NCBI GenBank assembly: GCA_026075535.2
Contig: AP026539.1
Location: 6,386,001 to 6,450,000, forward strand
DNA length: 64,000 nt
Direction: 5' to 3'
DNA from: Tricholoma matsutake
Lineage: Eukaryota > Basidiomycota > Agaricomycetes > Agaricales > Tricholomataceae
Shown here one piece after another: positions 31,339-42,119 of this stretch. A model generated the notes under the pieces. It was not told where the DNA came from and ran no database searches. It saw only the letters and a program-made list of their open reading frames with translations. A program made the position numbers and the translations under genes. The number at the start of each line of letters is the position of its first letter. The first letter of the stretch is position 1.

Positions 31339-34300
31339 TCACATACGACCAAAGTCCGTGACTTGAATGCGACGCGGTGCAGCAGTGTGCTGTCGGTGGA
31401 ATTTCTTGATTAACCGAGGGGCATTTACGTCAGACTCTTCGACCCATGAGTTCTCCTCATACCCATAACCCTTCCAATGTACCAAATACTGGAGTTTTCC
31501 TCGACGCAAATGGCTGTCCAAGATTGACTCAACTTCGTATTGGGGTTCTCCCTCAATCACTGTAGGTGGTGGTGGTGGGTGTGAATGGCATCCCGGGAAC
31601 AGATCTGGGGGAGCTGGAAGCAATTTGACAACATGGAAGACGGGATGGAGTCTGGACATGGAGGCTGGGAGGTGTAGATGATAGGCATGCATTCCAATGC
31701 ACTTGACAATGGGGAAAGGTCCCAAGAAGCGATGAGCAAGTTTCTTGGATGGATGTGTAGTGGAGACGTCACTAGAGTCAAGATAAACTCGATCACCAAC
31801 CTTGTACTGAGGGGTTGGGGAGTGGCGTTGGTTGTAAAATTGTGCCATGTCATCCTTCGCCTTTGCTAAGGCTGCCCTTGCCTCCTCCAAGCCATCCCTC
31901 ATGCATTCTGTGAACTCATTCACCGTCTCGATGTGTGAGGGAGTTTGGCGAGGTTCAAATCCCATGTGTGGATGTCGTCCAGTGTCTAAGAGGAAAGGGG
32001 TCTGTTGAGTGGAAGCATGGACATGGTTGTTGTATCCGAACTCGGCCAAAGGAAGGAGATCATCCCAATCGTCCTGGCATTCATTGACAAAGAGGCAGAT
32101 GTACTGCTCCAGTTCCTGGTTGACTCGCTCTGTCTGGCCATCAGTTTGTGGGTGATAAGCGGTTGAAGCGAGGAGTTTGATCCCCAGGAGTCGGTACAGC
32201 TCACGAGTGAACTCTGCCATGAACTGAGGGCCACGATCCGAGAGGAAGGCACCAGGAAGTCCATGTAATTTCCACACATGGTGGAGGTAGAGTCGAGTGG
32301 CACCTAGGGCACTGACAGTGGTATGAGTGGGAATGAAGTGAGCGCATTTTCCCACTGAGTCAACTGTGCACATCACCGCATCAAACCCGTTTGACTCTGG
32401 CAATTCCACCACAAAGTCGACACTGACAACATCCCAACGACTCTCTGGAACAGGAAGAGGGTGTAGCTCACCAATAGGCTTGCGACGAGGAACCTTGGTG
32501 CATAAGCAAAGGTCACAAGTGCAACAATACTGACCAATGAGCCGTGACATTTGTGGCCACCAATAGTTCCGTGAGGTGAGCTCCAAGGTCTTCCAGCGTC
32601 CAGGGTGGCCAGCAATCTGTGAGTCATGGTGTTGGGATATGATGCGCTGGCAAAGGTCTGGGTCATTGGGAACATAGATGCAATCCCTGAAATACAACAA
32701 GTCCTCCTTTTCAGCCCACTCTGCTGCACGTAAGGAAAGGGTCGATCCCTTCCTCAGTTCTTTAACAGCTCGGGCAACAACATCCTCATGTAAACCACTA
32801 TGGTTTGCATGATGAATGTCACGTGGGATGTCCCGCTCCTCGCCCTGGGGTGCAATGCCTTCCAGTGCCTGAATGGTGAACAGGTCTGGCTGCAACAGCA
32901 CAATGTTTTGGTTGTCACTGCTGCCATCCCCATGGTCTGCACATCGGGATAGGGCATCGGTCTTCCCCATGCTGCGACCTGGATGGTGGTGCAAGGAGAA
33001 GTCGAATCTAGATAGATACAGGGACCAACGAGCTTGATGACGGTTCAATTTCTTGGCCATCATGAAGTACTCAAGATTCTTGTGATCTGTCCAAATTTCC
33101 ACCTTGTGTTGGGCACCCTCGAGGAAGTGTCGCCACTCCTCAAGCACACGCATTATCGCCAACATCTCCTTGTCATGGATCTCGTAGTTTCGCTCTACAG
33201 CACTAAGGCTTTTGGAGTAGAACACAACAGGATGCCACTTCTGGTCCTCCGGAGACTGCTGAGACAACACGGCGCCCATCGCAAAGTCAGAACTGTCGGC
33301 TTCTACACAAAAAGGACACGAATCGTCAGCAAAGGTAAGGATCGGAGCGAAAGTGACCATCTCCTTAAGCTTTTCAAATGCCTCCTGTTGTGCATTATCC
33401 CACCTCCATGCCTCCTTTCCTGTCAAGTCGAACAGTGGTCATGCATGATGTGAGAAATCCTTGATAAAATGCCAATAGAAATTGATGAAGCCCAGGAAAG
33501 ACTGCACCTCCTTCTTGTTCATGGGCATCGGCCAAGCTGTGACCCTGTTTACCTTGATAGGATCCATCTCCACTTGACCCTCCGAGATAATCAGGCCAAG
33601 GTACTCAATCTTGGTCCTTTCGAACTCGCATTTGTCCTGACGAAGGTAGAGTTTGTACCGTCGAAGTCGCTCTAGGACGAGGCGCGTGATGCAACGGTGC
33701 TCTTCAACCGTGTGAGTGAAGATGAGGATGTCATCGAGATAGATGCAGACAACGCCTTCAAGGATGAGGTTGTGGAAGATGTCGTTCATCATGGTCTGAA
33801 AGGTGGCAGGGCTATTAGTAAGGCCAAAGAACATGACAAGCAGTTCAAAAAGGCCACGGTTGGTACGAAAGGCTGCCTTTCACTCATCTCCCTCCTTTAT
33901 CCTCACATTATTATAGCCCCAACAGACATCGAGCTTGGTGAAGTATCGGGCTCCACGGAGCTGGTTTACGAGTTTGGAGATGAGGGGTAGTGGGTAGCGA
34001 TTTTTGACTGTGATGTCGTTGAGCCTTCTGTAGTCTTGAACCGGTCAAAGTGAGCCATCCTTCTTCTTGACAAAGAAAAAGGGAGAGGCCATGGGTGACT
34101 TCGATGGTTGAATACGTCCAGAGGCCAGGTGCTCGTCGATGAACTGGTCAAGCTGCCATTGTTCTTCCGGAGAGAGAGGATAGACCTCGCAGGATGAAGG
34201 GGTTGCGCTGGGGGTGAGTTCGATCGCATGATCCCATGGCTTGCGCGCAGGAAGAGAGTCAAATGACTCCTTGGAGAACACGTCTTCAAACTCATGGAGA

Positions 34301-35211
34301 TGAGGGAGTAAGGAGTTAGTAGAGGATTTAGCAGCATTGTTTTTGTGGAAGGCCTCGGCGAGGCGTTGGGATATGTTCAATGTGGCACACACCTCATGCG
34401 ATGAGCAAATCGCAGTGTAGAAGATCTGATCACCCTCCTCCACTTCCTCTGGGTCCTCATCATCATCATCCAAGTCCGGCATTAGATCAGGAACCCCTTC
34501 CAATTCCACTTCAGGTATAGGCAGGGGTCCAGCATGACACTTCTGAGTATGTCGTATTGCTGCCTTCTGTCAACAACGTTCTTGCCTGGCTTCTGTGAAA
34601 CACATCTGACAGCGGGATGGACATCGGCTCATGGTAACCTCCCCGGTACGCCAGTCAACCTCTGGGTTATGGTCTCGAAGCCATGGATATCCCAAAATCA
34701 CCTTTTGCTTTCCTAATTGAGTGACAGCAAAAAGGGCACGCTCACTATGATCTTTGTAACAGAGAACCAGGTCTGCAACCTCTCGGATGGCACCAGCTTC
34801 ATTTGGGGATCCATCCACATTATATACAGGTATCGGACGTGAGAGTGAGCGAGTATTTAGGCGATGTTGTTGTACCAGATGGGAATCGATGAAGAGACCA
34901 GTCGCACCAGAGTCCAGGAGTGCAGAGACACCCAGTATCTGTCCAGTGTCAGTTGTCTGCAGTTCGATGGCTAGGTTTAAGGAATGTGCAGAGGGAGTGG
35001 ATGCCACAATATACTTGCGTGGTAGTTTACGCTCCCATGATTTAATTTTGGGATGTGGAGTAGAAGGAGAGATGGGGAGAGCAGGTACGTCTTTAGCCAA
35101 CTTCGCAGGGTCAGAGAGGGGAGCAGTCACAGAAATGGATTCATTCTCCAGGGATTCAACTAACAAGACTTCAAAGCGGTTATGAACAGGCAGTGAGGGC
35201 ATACAATTCAC
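31339..35211 (-). pseudogene. Pol polyprotein of Gypsy 2 (protease, RT, RNase H, integrase, chromodomain)
   Basis: One frame carries all of pol, broken by four TGA codons (34570, 34045, 33880 and 33439). Domains in order: aspartic protease with ALLDSGATGLFID and VILGYPWLRDHNPEVDW; RT with [19 protein letters not shown] and the catalytic IYLDDILIFT; RNase H with VEADSSDFAMGAVLSQ, NYEIHDKEMLAI and IWTDHKNLEYF; integrase zinc finger with HPGRWKTLELTSRNYWWP and CCTCDLC; core with VDFVVELPES, FLSDRGPQFMAEF and GQTERVNQELEQY; and a chromodomain with YEVESILDSHLRRGKLQYLV, HWKGYGYEENSWV and HRQHTAAPR. The key catalytic residues are all present, so only the stops disable it. It overlaps the gag end in the -1 frame. 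From 33426 to 31339 the frame is open for 695 codons. Confidence 0.93.
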
Positions 35212-36461
35212 TCGCTGCGAATAGGAAAATTTTGCTCCTCTACAACTTCCAACTTAATCTCCTCTGCAACTTGATCCTTCACTTCCTCAACATCTACAAG
35301 CGCTGACAAATCTTGCAGGAGTTCGTCTCGTCCCTCGGGGGTGAGCATGCGGATATCCTGACAATGGGGACACACTCCAGCCCTGTGTCCAGGTTCCCCA
35401 CAACGGTAGCAGAGATCCAACTTATGTGCATGGCTGCGGGCTGCATCAACATCCATTGGTACTGGGACATTGATGGCTGGTGTGGGAGTTTGGCAAACAG
35501 GAATGGGGTTAGGTTGGGGGAGGCTTTGATTGAAGGTGTAGGGCATATGAGTGGTAGTTGGAGCATGGAATGCAGCATTAAACGCCGCATTTGTGAGTCA
35601 GTTCTTGTCACAGAGTGAAGCAGCTTCATACCAAGCAAGGATATCATCGTCCGCTGGGTGCCCTTCCAACATCTGTGCAATCTGGTCCTGAATTTCTCAG
35701 TTGAGCCCCTGTCGGAACTTCACCACCACTGGTAACCCACTCCCATATCCTGCCATGTCCACCAAATCCTTGAACTCATCGATATAGTTGTCCACGGATC
35801 GACGTCCCTGGTGGTAAGCAGATGACTCAAGTTGTGTCACTGCTCGGTGGCATTCATTGAGGGGGCAGAAGTGGCGTACAAACTCAGCTCAAAAGTCACC
35901 CCAAGTGGAGAAAGGTAGAGAACCGAGTTCTTTAGTTTGACGTAGGATACGGTCCACATAGAGATAGGCACGTTCAGATTTCATGTATGTGAAGGCCCAA
36001 TAAATTTTTGCAGCCTCATCAATGAATTGATGCGACTGGAGACTAATGTATAACTCACAGGAATTAAGCAATGCACGTCCCTGTGCACGTGCACCATTAA
36101 ATTCGGCGGGGGGGGACAGTTTGATCTGGGCACGTTCCTTAGTGGACGCGTTTGGCAAAATGTCGTTGTTGGGTGCGCTTGGAGTCGTGAAGGGGGAACT
36201 ATTGGTTGTAGGGTTAGCCTGAAGGGTCCTAACGAAGTTTTCAATCGTAGATTTAAGCGAGTCGATTTGCATGCACATTCCGGACATGTCGCTTTCAAGT
36301 GCATCGAAGCATTCTGATGTGTCCATGTCGCTAGGAAGCGCGTTTGGCGAAAATGGTGGCGTAATAAAGGCAAGATTATCTGGAACGGTGTGTAGGGACT
36401 CTGTGGAGCTTTGGGAAGCATTGTCCAGTCCGTACCTGCCTATCTTGGGCAGCGCGTTCAT
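35208..36461 (-). pseudogene. Gag of Gypsy 2 (capsid and zinc knuckle), broken by stop codons
   Basis: The ATG at 36461, only 31 bp inside the 5' LTR, starts MNALPKIGRYGLDNASQ. The frame continues to 35208 through three internal TGAs (35889, 35697, 35598) and ends at a fourth (35208). It has a retrotransposon capsid segment (FTYMKSERAYLYVDRIL and FVRHFCPLNECHRAVTQL, VVKFRQGLN) and a CCHC zinc knuckle (CYRCGEPGHRAGVCPHC). All four TGAs stand where an Arg CGA codon would fit, so C-to-T change at CpG is the simplest cause. Confidence 0.9.
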
Positions 36462-36480
36462 GATTTTCGGGCCTTAGGGG

Positions 36481-36490
36481 AGAGTTTTCT
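36481..36490 (-). other. Predicted self-primer binding site of Gypsy 2
   Basis: Directly after the 5' LTR (two bases spacing), the element sense reads AGAAAACTCT. This is the exact complement of AGAGTTTTCT inside the LTR (36603-36594), which would be the 5' end of the RNA. Tf1/sushi-type chromoviruses prime reverse transcription by annealing the first bases of their own RNA to such a site. No tRNA-complementary site is seen there. Confidence 0.6.
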
Positions 36491-36492
36491 AC

Positions 36493-36918
36493 TATAAGGG
36501 CAACCTAAGCCTCTAGCAAAGGGAAATCCAAAGTTAAAATTATACTACATAATACAGGCATTGGGGACACACCTAGCAAAGGGAAATCCGAAGAGAAAAC
36601 TCTAAGGATCCCCTTGCTGATGCCCAGTATATGTGAAGACAACAAAAATCAAATATAACCTAAAAATAGAAAAAGGCGGAGATAGGCAGATCAAGGCCGC
36701 CGAATGACATCATACCAAGGGGTATGTGTCGGAAGGGGTACTCCGCCTCTAAATATAAAAGTGTCAACATGTACAAACATGATAGCAAGGGAAAATTAGT
36801 AATAAAATCCGGAAAAATCATAGAAAATGAAGAATAGAAGGAAATGAGGTGGGGAAAAATATAGGACGAACATAAAAAATAGGAAAAACACACAGGGCAC
36901 CCCCCTAGTCCCCTTACA
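36493..36918 (-). repeat. 5' LTR of Gypsy 2
   Basis: 426 bp. In the element sense it begins TGTAAGGGGACTAGGGGGG at 36918 and ends TTGCCCTTATA at 36493. A TATA-like CATATACT lies about 30 bp before the predicted RNA start (AGAGTTTTCT, 36603 downward). Contains two direct copies of CTAGCAAAGGGAAATCC, 60 bp apart. Confidence 0.93.
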
Positions 36919-37120
36919 CTCTGCTCACACTCAACATACATGGCCATGGGTTTTGGAATATGTATATTAGATATGACACCCATATGTAAAAAATTCCATG
37001 AAGGGAGAGGTTGACGCTGAGCCACTTAAATGTCAAATCTTGCGCTACTGGGTCTTCTTGCACTATCAATGATAGTACCTGCATGACGCACCCATTGAGT
37101 CACAAAGTCACGAAACATCA

Positions 37121-37456
37121 ATGCGACGCGTGTTTCAACAAGTGCCTGGCGTATCTATGGGCCCGTACTTCCTCATTTATCACTGTACTGCCTCATGGAT
37201 CAAGATGTTGATCCACAAGGTGCATAAAACACTATCTCAAAATATCCTACAGAAAGCACGAGAGGAGGCAAGCAAGAAAACAAAGTATGACTCTGTCAAG
37301 ATGCACACTGACTTGTGCAAGCTCTTCTCAGAGCGAGAATCACGCTTTAGTCCTTGCGAATGGCAACTGGATGTGGCCGAAGCCTTGCTCTTAGGTATTG
37401 ACACTGTGGTAGTCCACTTCAGCCCTTGGTATTCTTGGGATGAGCAGTTACTGTAA
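37121..37456 (+). pseudogene. Truncated N terminus of a RecQ/DEAD-like helicase
   Basis: The frame ends with MHTDLCKLFSERESRFSPCE, WQLDVAEALLLGIDTVV, the typical approach to the Walker A motif in the repetitive RecQ-like helicases of mushroom genomes (usual form PxEWQxDVAEAxLLGxDxVxxAGTGxGKT). It breaks off just before Walker A and then reads VHFSPWYSWDEQLL. The first 55 codons have no motif. A dead fragment; not part of the helicase piece at 38.6 kb, which begins upstream of its own Walker A. Confidence 0.55.
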
Positions 37457-37634
37457 CTATCAAACAACGTATGAGCTTCATTTCGCAGAAGAGAGCTGCA
37501 TCGTTGAGGAATTTCAGTTTTGAATGTCCAGATTTGCCTTGATTTGGAAAGAACAGTGTTCTGGATGGTTTTTATGAATTGAAATTTCTAAAACAAAACT
37601 AATATAAATGAAGTCTACCTATATGAGAAGCCCC

Positions 37635-38069
37635 AGGACCCCGGATAATGCCTGCAGAGGCTAGATCCCAAATAGTCACAATTTTAGCACTTTTGTCTGG
37701 ACAGATTTTTCATGATTTTGTCTGGATTTCACCTAGCCTTCCAGACTTTTAGGCTTCCAAATAAGGCAATTTCCGGTTCCTGATTACCAAATTGCTCTCA
37801 AATGAGAGATTCTACAGTTTCTGGTCATTTTTGAGTAGTTTTTCACTGTTTTTGAGTATTTCCAGATGGTTATCTAAAATTTATAACAGTCAATGCATGA
37901 AACATTTTCAGCACCTGGCCTAATTTGTCTGGAAATGTACCTAGCCTTTGCCCATTAGACCCTCTTTTGTCTGGACATTTTGGCACTGGCAAAGATCTAG
38001 CATTTTTGGCAAAAGCCCAAATTTTGTCTGGATTGGGATCTAGCCTTCATAGGCATTATCTGGGGTCCT
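37635..38069. mobile_element. MITE-like element, 435 bp, 8-bp target duplication
   Basis: Terminal inverted repeats: the left end reads AGGACCCCGGATAATGCCTG then AGGCTAGATCCCAA, and the right end complements it with a few mismatches over about 36 bp. The flanks carry identical GAAGCCCC at 37627-37634 and 38070-38077. Internally the word TTTTGTCTGGA recurs at least five times. No ORF. A non-autonomous DNA transposon; the 8-bp duplication would suit the hAT superfamily, but that is inference. Confidence 0.85.
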
Positions 38070-38326
38070 GAAGCCCCCTAGCAATTTACAGGTACAGTCA
38101 ACCACAATAGCGAACAGCATAGAACATTTGCGGCGACCATGTGTTGAGCATGACAATCCCTTAAAGTGGAGATTGAAATGTGTAGTCGCATGTATGATAT
38201 ATGATAGCATAGAATCATAACTGTGGAGCTGAGATTGAATTACCATGACTGATGTGACTGAAAGCCTACTTTTTGGTATACCCTCAGACCGGTATTGCGC
38301 TGCCAATTACACAGTTGGCTATACTC

Positions 38327-39401
38327 CAGACTCCTAACCAGTCGTCTTCAGGTGTTCATTCCAAGGCCAGGACATTCCATGCCAAACAGTGACAATTTCA
38401 AACCTTAAACTTGGAAGAACACCCTACAACGACTGGCAAAAGATGTCAGCCACAATTGTGGGAACTTCTTAATGAACACGAAATTTTGAACTGGTCTGAA
38501 TGAATACATCACGTTTTGAATCATATGACCAAATGTGTCGCATCCATTCCATTGTTGATTGACTATGAAAATAACATTATGTCTACTACCTCCGATACAA
38601 GCATGCAGGCACCTTCAGTTTCTCCTGAGCACATCCAGGAACAGACAGTGGCTGTCTTCAAGATGTCACCCTGCATGTTTCAAATTGAATTATGCATGGC
38701 TCAGTTGCATTCTCAGTATACTCTGCAAGACATCATCAGCATGGCTTCCACTGGGTCTGGAAAGACCTTATGCTTCCTTATGCCTCTTCTTTTCAATGGC
38801 GGAAAGCTGTCCATAATTGTAATGGCTCTAAATCTTCTCGGTGAGCAATTTGGGAAGCAGCTCGAAGCTGTGAGCATCACAGCTGTATCTGTGACAGCCC
38901 GCAACGCAAACAAAGCCATGTTCCAGGTGTGTAACAACATGTATAGTGATTTTACATGGAACCCATGCACAAGTAGGCGATTCAGAATCTGGAGTACCAC
39001 ATCATCATGATCAATCCTCATGCAGCGAGGGGGTTTTTGCGAGAAGATGCTCTGGAGCCACACAGCCTTTGTGTCTCACATCTTCAACATTGTTTTTGAT
39101 GAGGGGCACTGTATAAGCTTGAATCACACATCTTGTTATGTCTGGATCCATCATGATAATGTAATTGCTATGTATCTGAGTCCATTTAAAAAAAAATGCA
39201 ACCATGTGACCCCAGAAATGAACTGGTGTGCGAACTTGGTCTATTTGTGGGACATTTGTCAGGGTTCCCACAATTGTGGCTGACATCTTTTGCCAGTCGT
39301 CGTAGGGTGTTCTTCCAAGTTTAAGGTTTGAATTTGTCACTGTTTGGCATGGAATGTCCTGGCCTTGGAACGAACACCCGAAGACGACTGGTTAGGAGTC
39401 T
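38327..39401. mobile_element. Mutator-like element with 138-bp TIRs carrying a helicase fragment
   Basis: Inverted repeats at 38328-38465 and 39264-39401 match over 138 bp with about five mismatches (ends AGACTCCTAACCAGTCGTC). The 10-mer GGCTATACTC stands directly outside each end (38317-38326 and 39402-39411). Long TIRs with a 9- to 11-bp target duplication are the mark of Mutator-like elements. Between the TIRs is no transposase but a helicase-like gene fragment with an intron, which is the layout of a gene-capturing Pack-MULE. The high TIR similarity points to recent movement. Confidence 0.85.
38580..39130 (+). pseudogene. RecQ/DEAD-like helicase fragment inside the Mutator-like element
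   Basis: The frame reads MFQIELCMAQLHSQYTLQD, then Walker A ASTGSGKTLCFLMPLLF, then LSIIVMALNLLGEQFGKQL (motif Ia-like). A likely intron starts after MFQ (GTGTGTAAC) and the next piece reads IQNLEYHIIMINP. After a frameshift it gives LWSHTAFVSHIFNIVFDEGHCISL, with motif II as DEGHC. So helicase motifs I, Ia and II are present, while the second RecA domain is absent. It covers most of the space between the TIRs. Similar helicases are abundant in mushroom genomes, so the parent is probably itself a repetitive gene. Frameshift and truncation make it non-functional as a helicase. Confidence 0.7.
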
Positions 39402-39411
39402 GGCTATACTC

Positions 39412-39860
39412 GTGTTTTTACTACCTGAAAGTCTAGGTATGAAACATATATATACTGTAGAGAAAGCTGAGTAGTCATCAGGACCCACATTTCCGAGACA
39501 TGTTTTCAAAATTTGTTCAAACACCTACCCAATGATAGTAGTGAGCTATGCACGGTCGTTTCAGAGTTTCAGCTACAGCTGCTCACTGCACCCGACGAAT
39601 TACATATTCTCAGGCTGGAGGTTCTGGTTGCCAAGCCAACATTGATTAATATTGATTGGTCATAAGGCAGATGTTTTTTTGACATACATATACTTACATA
39701 TACTTCCCTAGTTCGAAGCCCTCTCTTGTTACCCCTTGACGGGCTCCAACAGCATATATACGTGCGTCCAGAGTCTTTCAAGTTACGCTTAAGCTCTTGA
39801 ATTCTATACTACCTATTGTGGACTGAACATCTCAGCACCTTTTTGCCTATTTTCTTGGCT
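39412..39860. other. Upstream region of the bestrophin gene
   Basis: No gene. Direct copies of ACATATACTT stand near 39690-39710. A possible 5' exon of the bestrophin gene could lie here: the frame before 39861 is open back to a TGA at 39798 and reads LSTFLPIFLAM, typical of the family, and a splice acceptor (CATCTCAG) ends at 39834. Confidence 0.4.
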
Positions 39861-42119
39861 ATGGTCACTCAAAATCCTCTGTTCCATAGATCATGGACTC
39901 TTGAGACATTTCAGGCGACAGTGATAAATGATATATGGCCTGAAGTGGCCTTTTTTACCCTTATTGCAACTAGTACGTTCCACACTACCTTCTACTGCAA
40001 ATGTAATAAATGATGCTCTACACAGTGGTGTCCTTAGTCTCGAAGATGACAATCCATCAGCTCGTCTTCTCCAATCAGCTCTTGACTGTGCTGGGTACAG
40101 TGCTCGGTCTGGTCATTTCTTTTAGAACGTCATCAGCGTATGAGAGGTGTGTGTGGCCGTGTATACATGCCTCAATATTCACCAGGCGTTCTAGGTATCA
40201 AGATGGAAGGAAGATGTGGTCAAACATTACTATCGCATCCAGGAACCTTGCCCAAATGGTACTCATTGTGTAACTTTCAGTTTTGCTGATGTTTCTAATA
40301 TAAACCTTGAAGGTTTGGATTCATGTACCTTTCGAACTGCCCAATGCAGTGTCACAAAAGGGTTCTGGAGTGTTGCGTGGTGTAATTGAGAAAAAAACCA
40401 TGATCAATCTAGTAAGTCGACATCGAGGTGTAGTCTAAGTGAGAATTGGTTGTCATTACTGTATCAAGATCCAGGCCTTCTCCGTTTCCCTCAAGGTCTG
40501 TTCTCTATGGTGTCCTCTGTAGTTATACTAAATTATCTACAGCATTTCCTGCGGGGTGAAGCTGGCGTATACTACCGAGATCTCTACCCTCTCGTCTGCT
40601 TCCTTCCACGGTACGCTAATATGCATGAAGCACATAGAGAAGCAGATAAGCTTCCCCTCTGGCACGCTTCGGATAGTCATCCCTACGAGCCCGGACACGA
40701 ACACGCAGACAACGTCCGCTCTGCCGCTGATCAGCTTGGCCATCATCCAGAACGTGTATTATCATTGCCCACACACTTACGGGATAATAATTCCGGCTCC
40801 GACGATACGAAGTCTGAGACGCGTTGGTTCCGCTCACCCAATAACCACTCAAATCCCCCCGCTCACAAAGACGTGTTTGAGCCGGAGAAGGTCCTGCCTG
40901 AGGTTCACAGCGATCGTCATTTGCGTCCGGCTCGTATGCCCCCCCAGTCATCAATCTATGATTATATCCCATTGTTACGTTTCTTCAGGTGGTTGTTCCG
41001 CGTCATCCTGAGACGCGCCCATCCTCCCAGTGGTGCCTCCCGGAGAAAAAAGAAGAATCGTCAAGTAGCTGACAGTAATGTTCCCTTGGAAATAATCTTA
41101 GTCCTATCAAGGTAACCATATTGTTCTCCGGTGCCGCTCTTCCACTGATTTGTTTTTCAACTGCAAGCTATACCGGTTGTACGTGGGGTAATGCAACATG
41201 TGTATCGTATCACTAACATATTTCTAGATTTGATGAAGAATAACTTAGTGCAGCCCGCTATTGCCTCAAACATGACCACCATCATGACTTCGCTTCAAGA
41301 TACTATGACTAACTTGGAACGTATTCGGAATACCCCATTGCCATTTGCCTATCAAGCACACCTTAGGATGTCTCTGTGGCAAGTAGATTATTTGCTTTTT
41401 GGTTACGGTGTTTCACCGTCGTGTTCTTGTTTTCTAGGTTGTATCTATTCTTCCTGCCTGTCAGCCTTACACTCTCGGCCTACGCTCAATTTCTTTACTC
41501 ATATCTTGTTATAATACAGTTCCAGATATATGTTGCTTTTGGCTATTTGACCATCCCGGCCACTGCGTTTACATCGTTCCTTCTCCTCGGATTCCTGGAG
41601 ATTGGACAGGAGATGTGTGTATTTTTCAAGATATGCATTTTATCAGGAGATTGACGGCAAGCCGTAGCGAAAACCCTTTCAATTATGATTTGAATGATCT
41701 AGGTCAGCCCGTGTTCCTATTGGGAACTTACAACACTGACAGCTATGTTTGCAGACCTTGATAATTTCTGCCTGGCCCTTCAGCGAGAATTGCATGAGAT
41801 CACTGCTGTACGCCCCATGTTCCCCCAATTTTCCTTATTCTGATATCATGAATAGCATACCAATGCGGATCCATCAACTTTCGTCTTTAGTGCATGGTAA
41901 TCAGCTCTCCTTCATCACTGATCCCATCCTGACCATAAGCAATCCAGGAATCAACCATTTGCACCTTCCGATCGGCGCACCGCTGAGAACTTGCTCAAGA
42001 GCGCGGAGGAATATCGTTTGCCAGATCATCGCGACGGGCCAGAACCAGGCTTGGCGAGCATTCGAAGCACGTTAGTGAAGAATTGGAGGGATGTTGAGGA
42101 GATCACCCGTCAAAATTGA
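39861..42119 (+). CDS. Bestrophin-like anion channel (UPF0187 / RFP-TM family)
   Basis: Fourteen exons: 39861-39972, 40026-40146, 40195-40258, 40313-40411, 40469-40495, 40543-41111, 41168-41175, 41228-41378, 41438-41459, 41520-41614, 41668-41702, 41755-41807, 41856-41896, 41948-42119; 1569 nt, 522 aa, in frame throughout. Bestrophins form pentameric anion (chloride) channels. Key blocks: NPLFHRSWTLETFQATVIND, LLTVLGTVLGLVISFRTSSA, YERYQDGRKMWSNI, HFLRGEAGVYYRDLYPL, FRWLFRVILRRAHPP, PLPFAYQAHLRMSLW, YVAFGYLTIPATAFTSFLLL, IENPFNYDLNDLDLDNFC. A variable, hydrophilic loop lies at about residues 175-290. Exon 7 has only 8 nt and intron 8 uses GC-AG. The start is the first in-frame ATG; an upstream exon probably supplies the residues before it (see the previous region). 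Confidence 0.94.

Larger units (their letters stand above)
30501..36918 (-). mobile_element. Full-length Ty3/Gypsy chromovirus with both LTRs, minus strand
   Basis: Complete insertion: target duplication CTCTG at 30496-30500 and 36919-36923, 5' LTR 36493-36918, gag, pol and 3' LTR 30501-31297. Excluding a nested insertion, both LTRs are exactly 426 bp and differ at only about ten positions, so the insertion is fairly recent. LTR edges in the element sense are TGTAAGGG...CCCTTATA. A polypurine tract (AGAGAGGGGG) lies just upstream of the 3' LTR at about 31302-31312. A predicted self-priming site follows the 5' LTR (36481-36490). Coding is intact apart from eight internal TGA codons. It ends in a chromodomain, placing it with the chromoviruses (Tf1/sushi-like branch). 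Confidence 0.93.
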
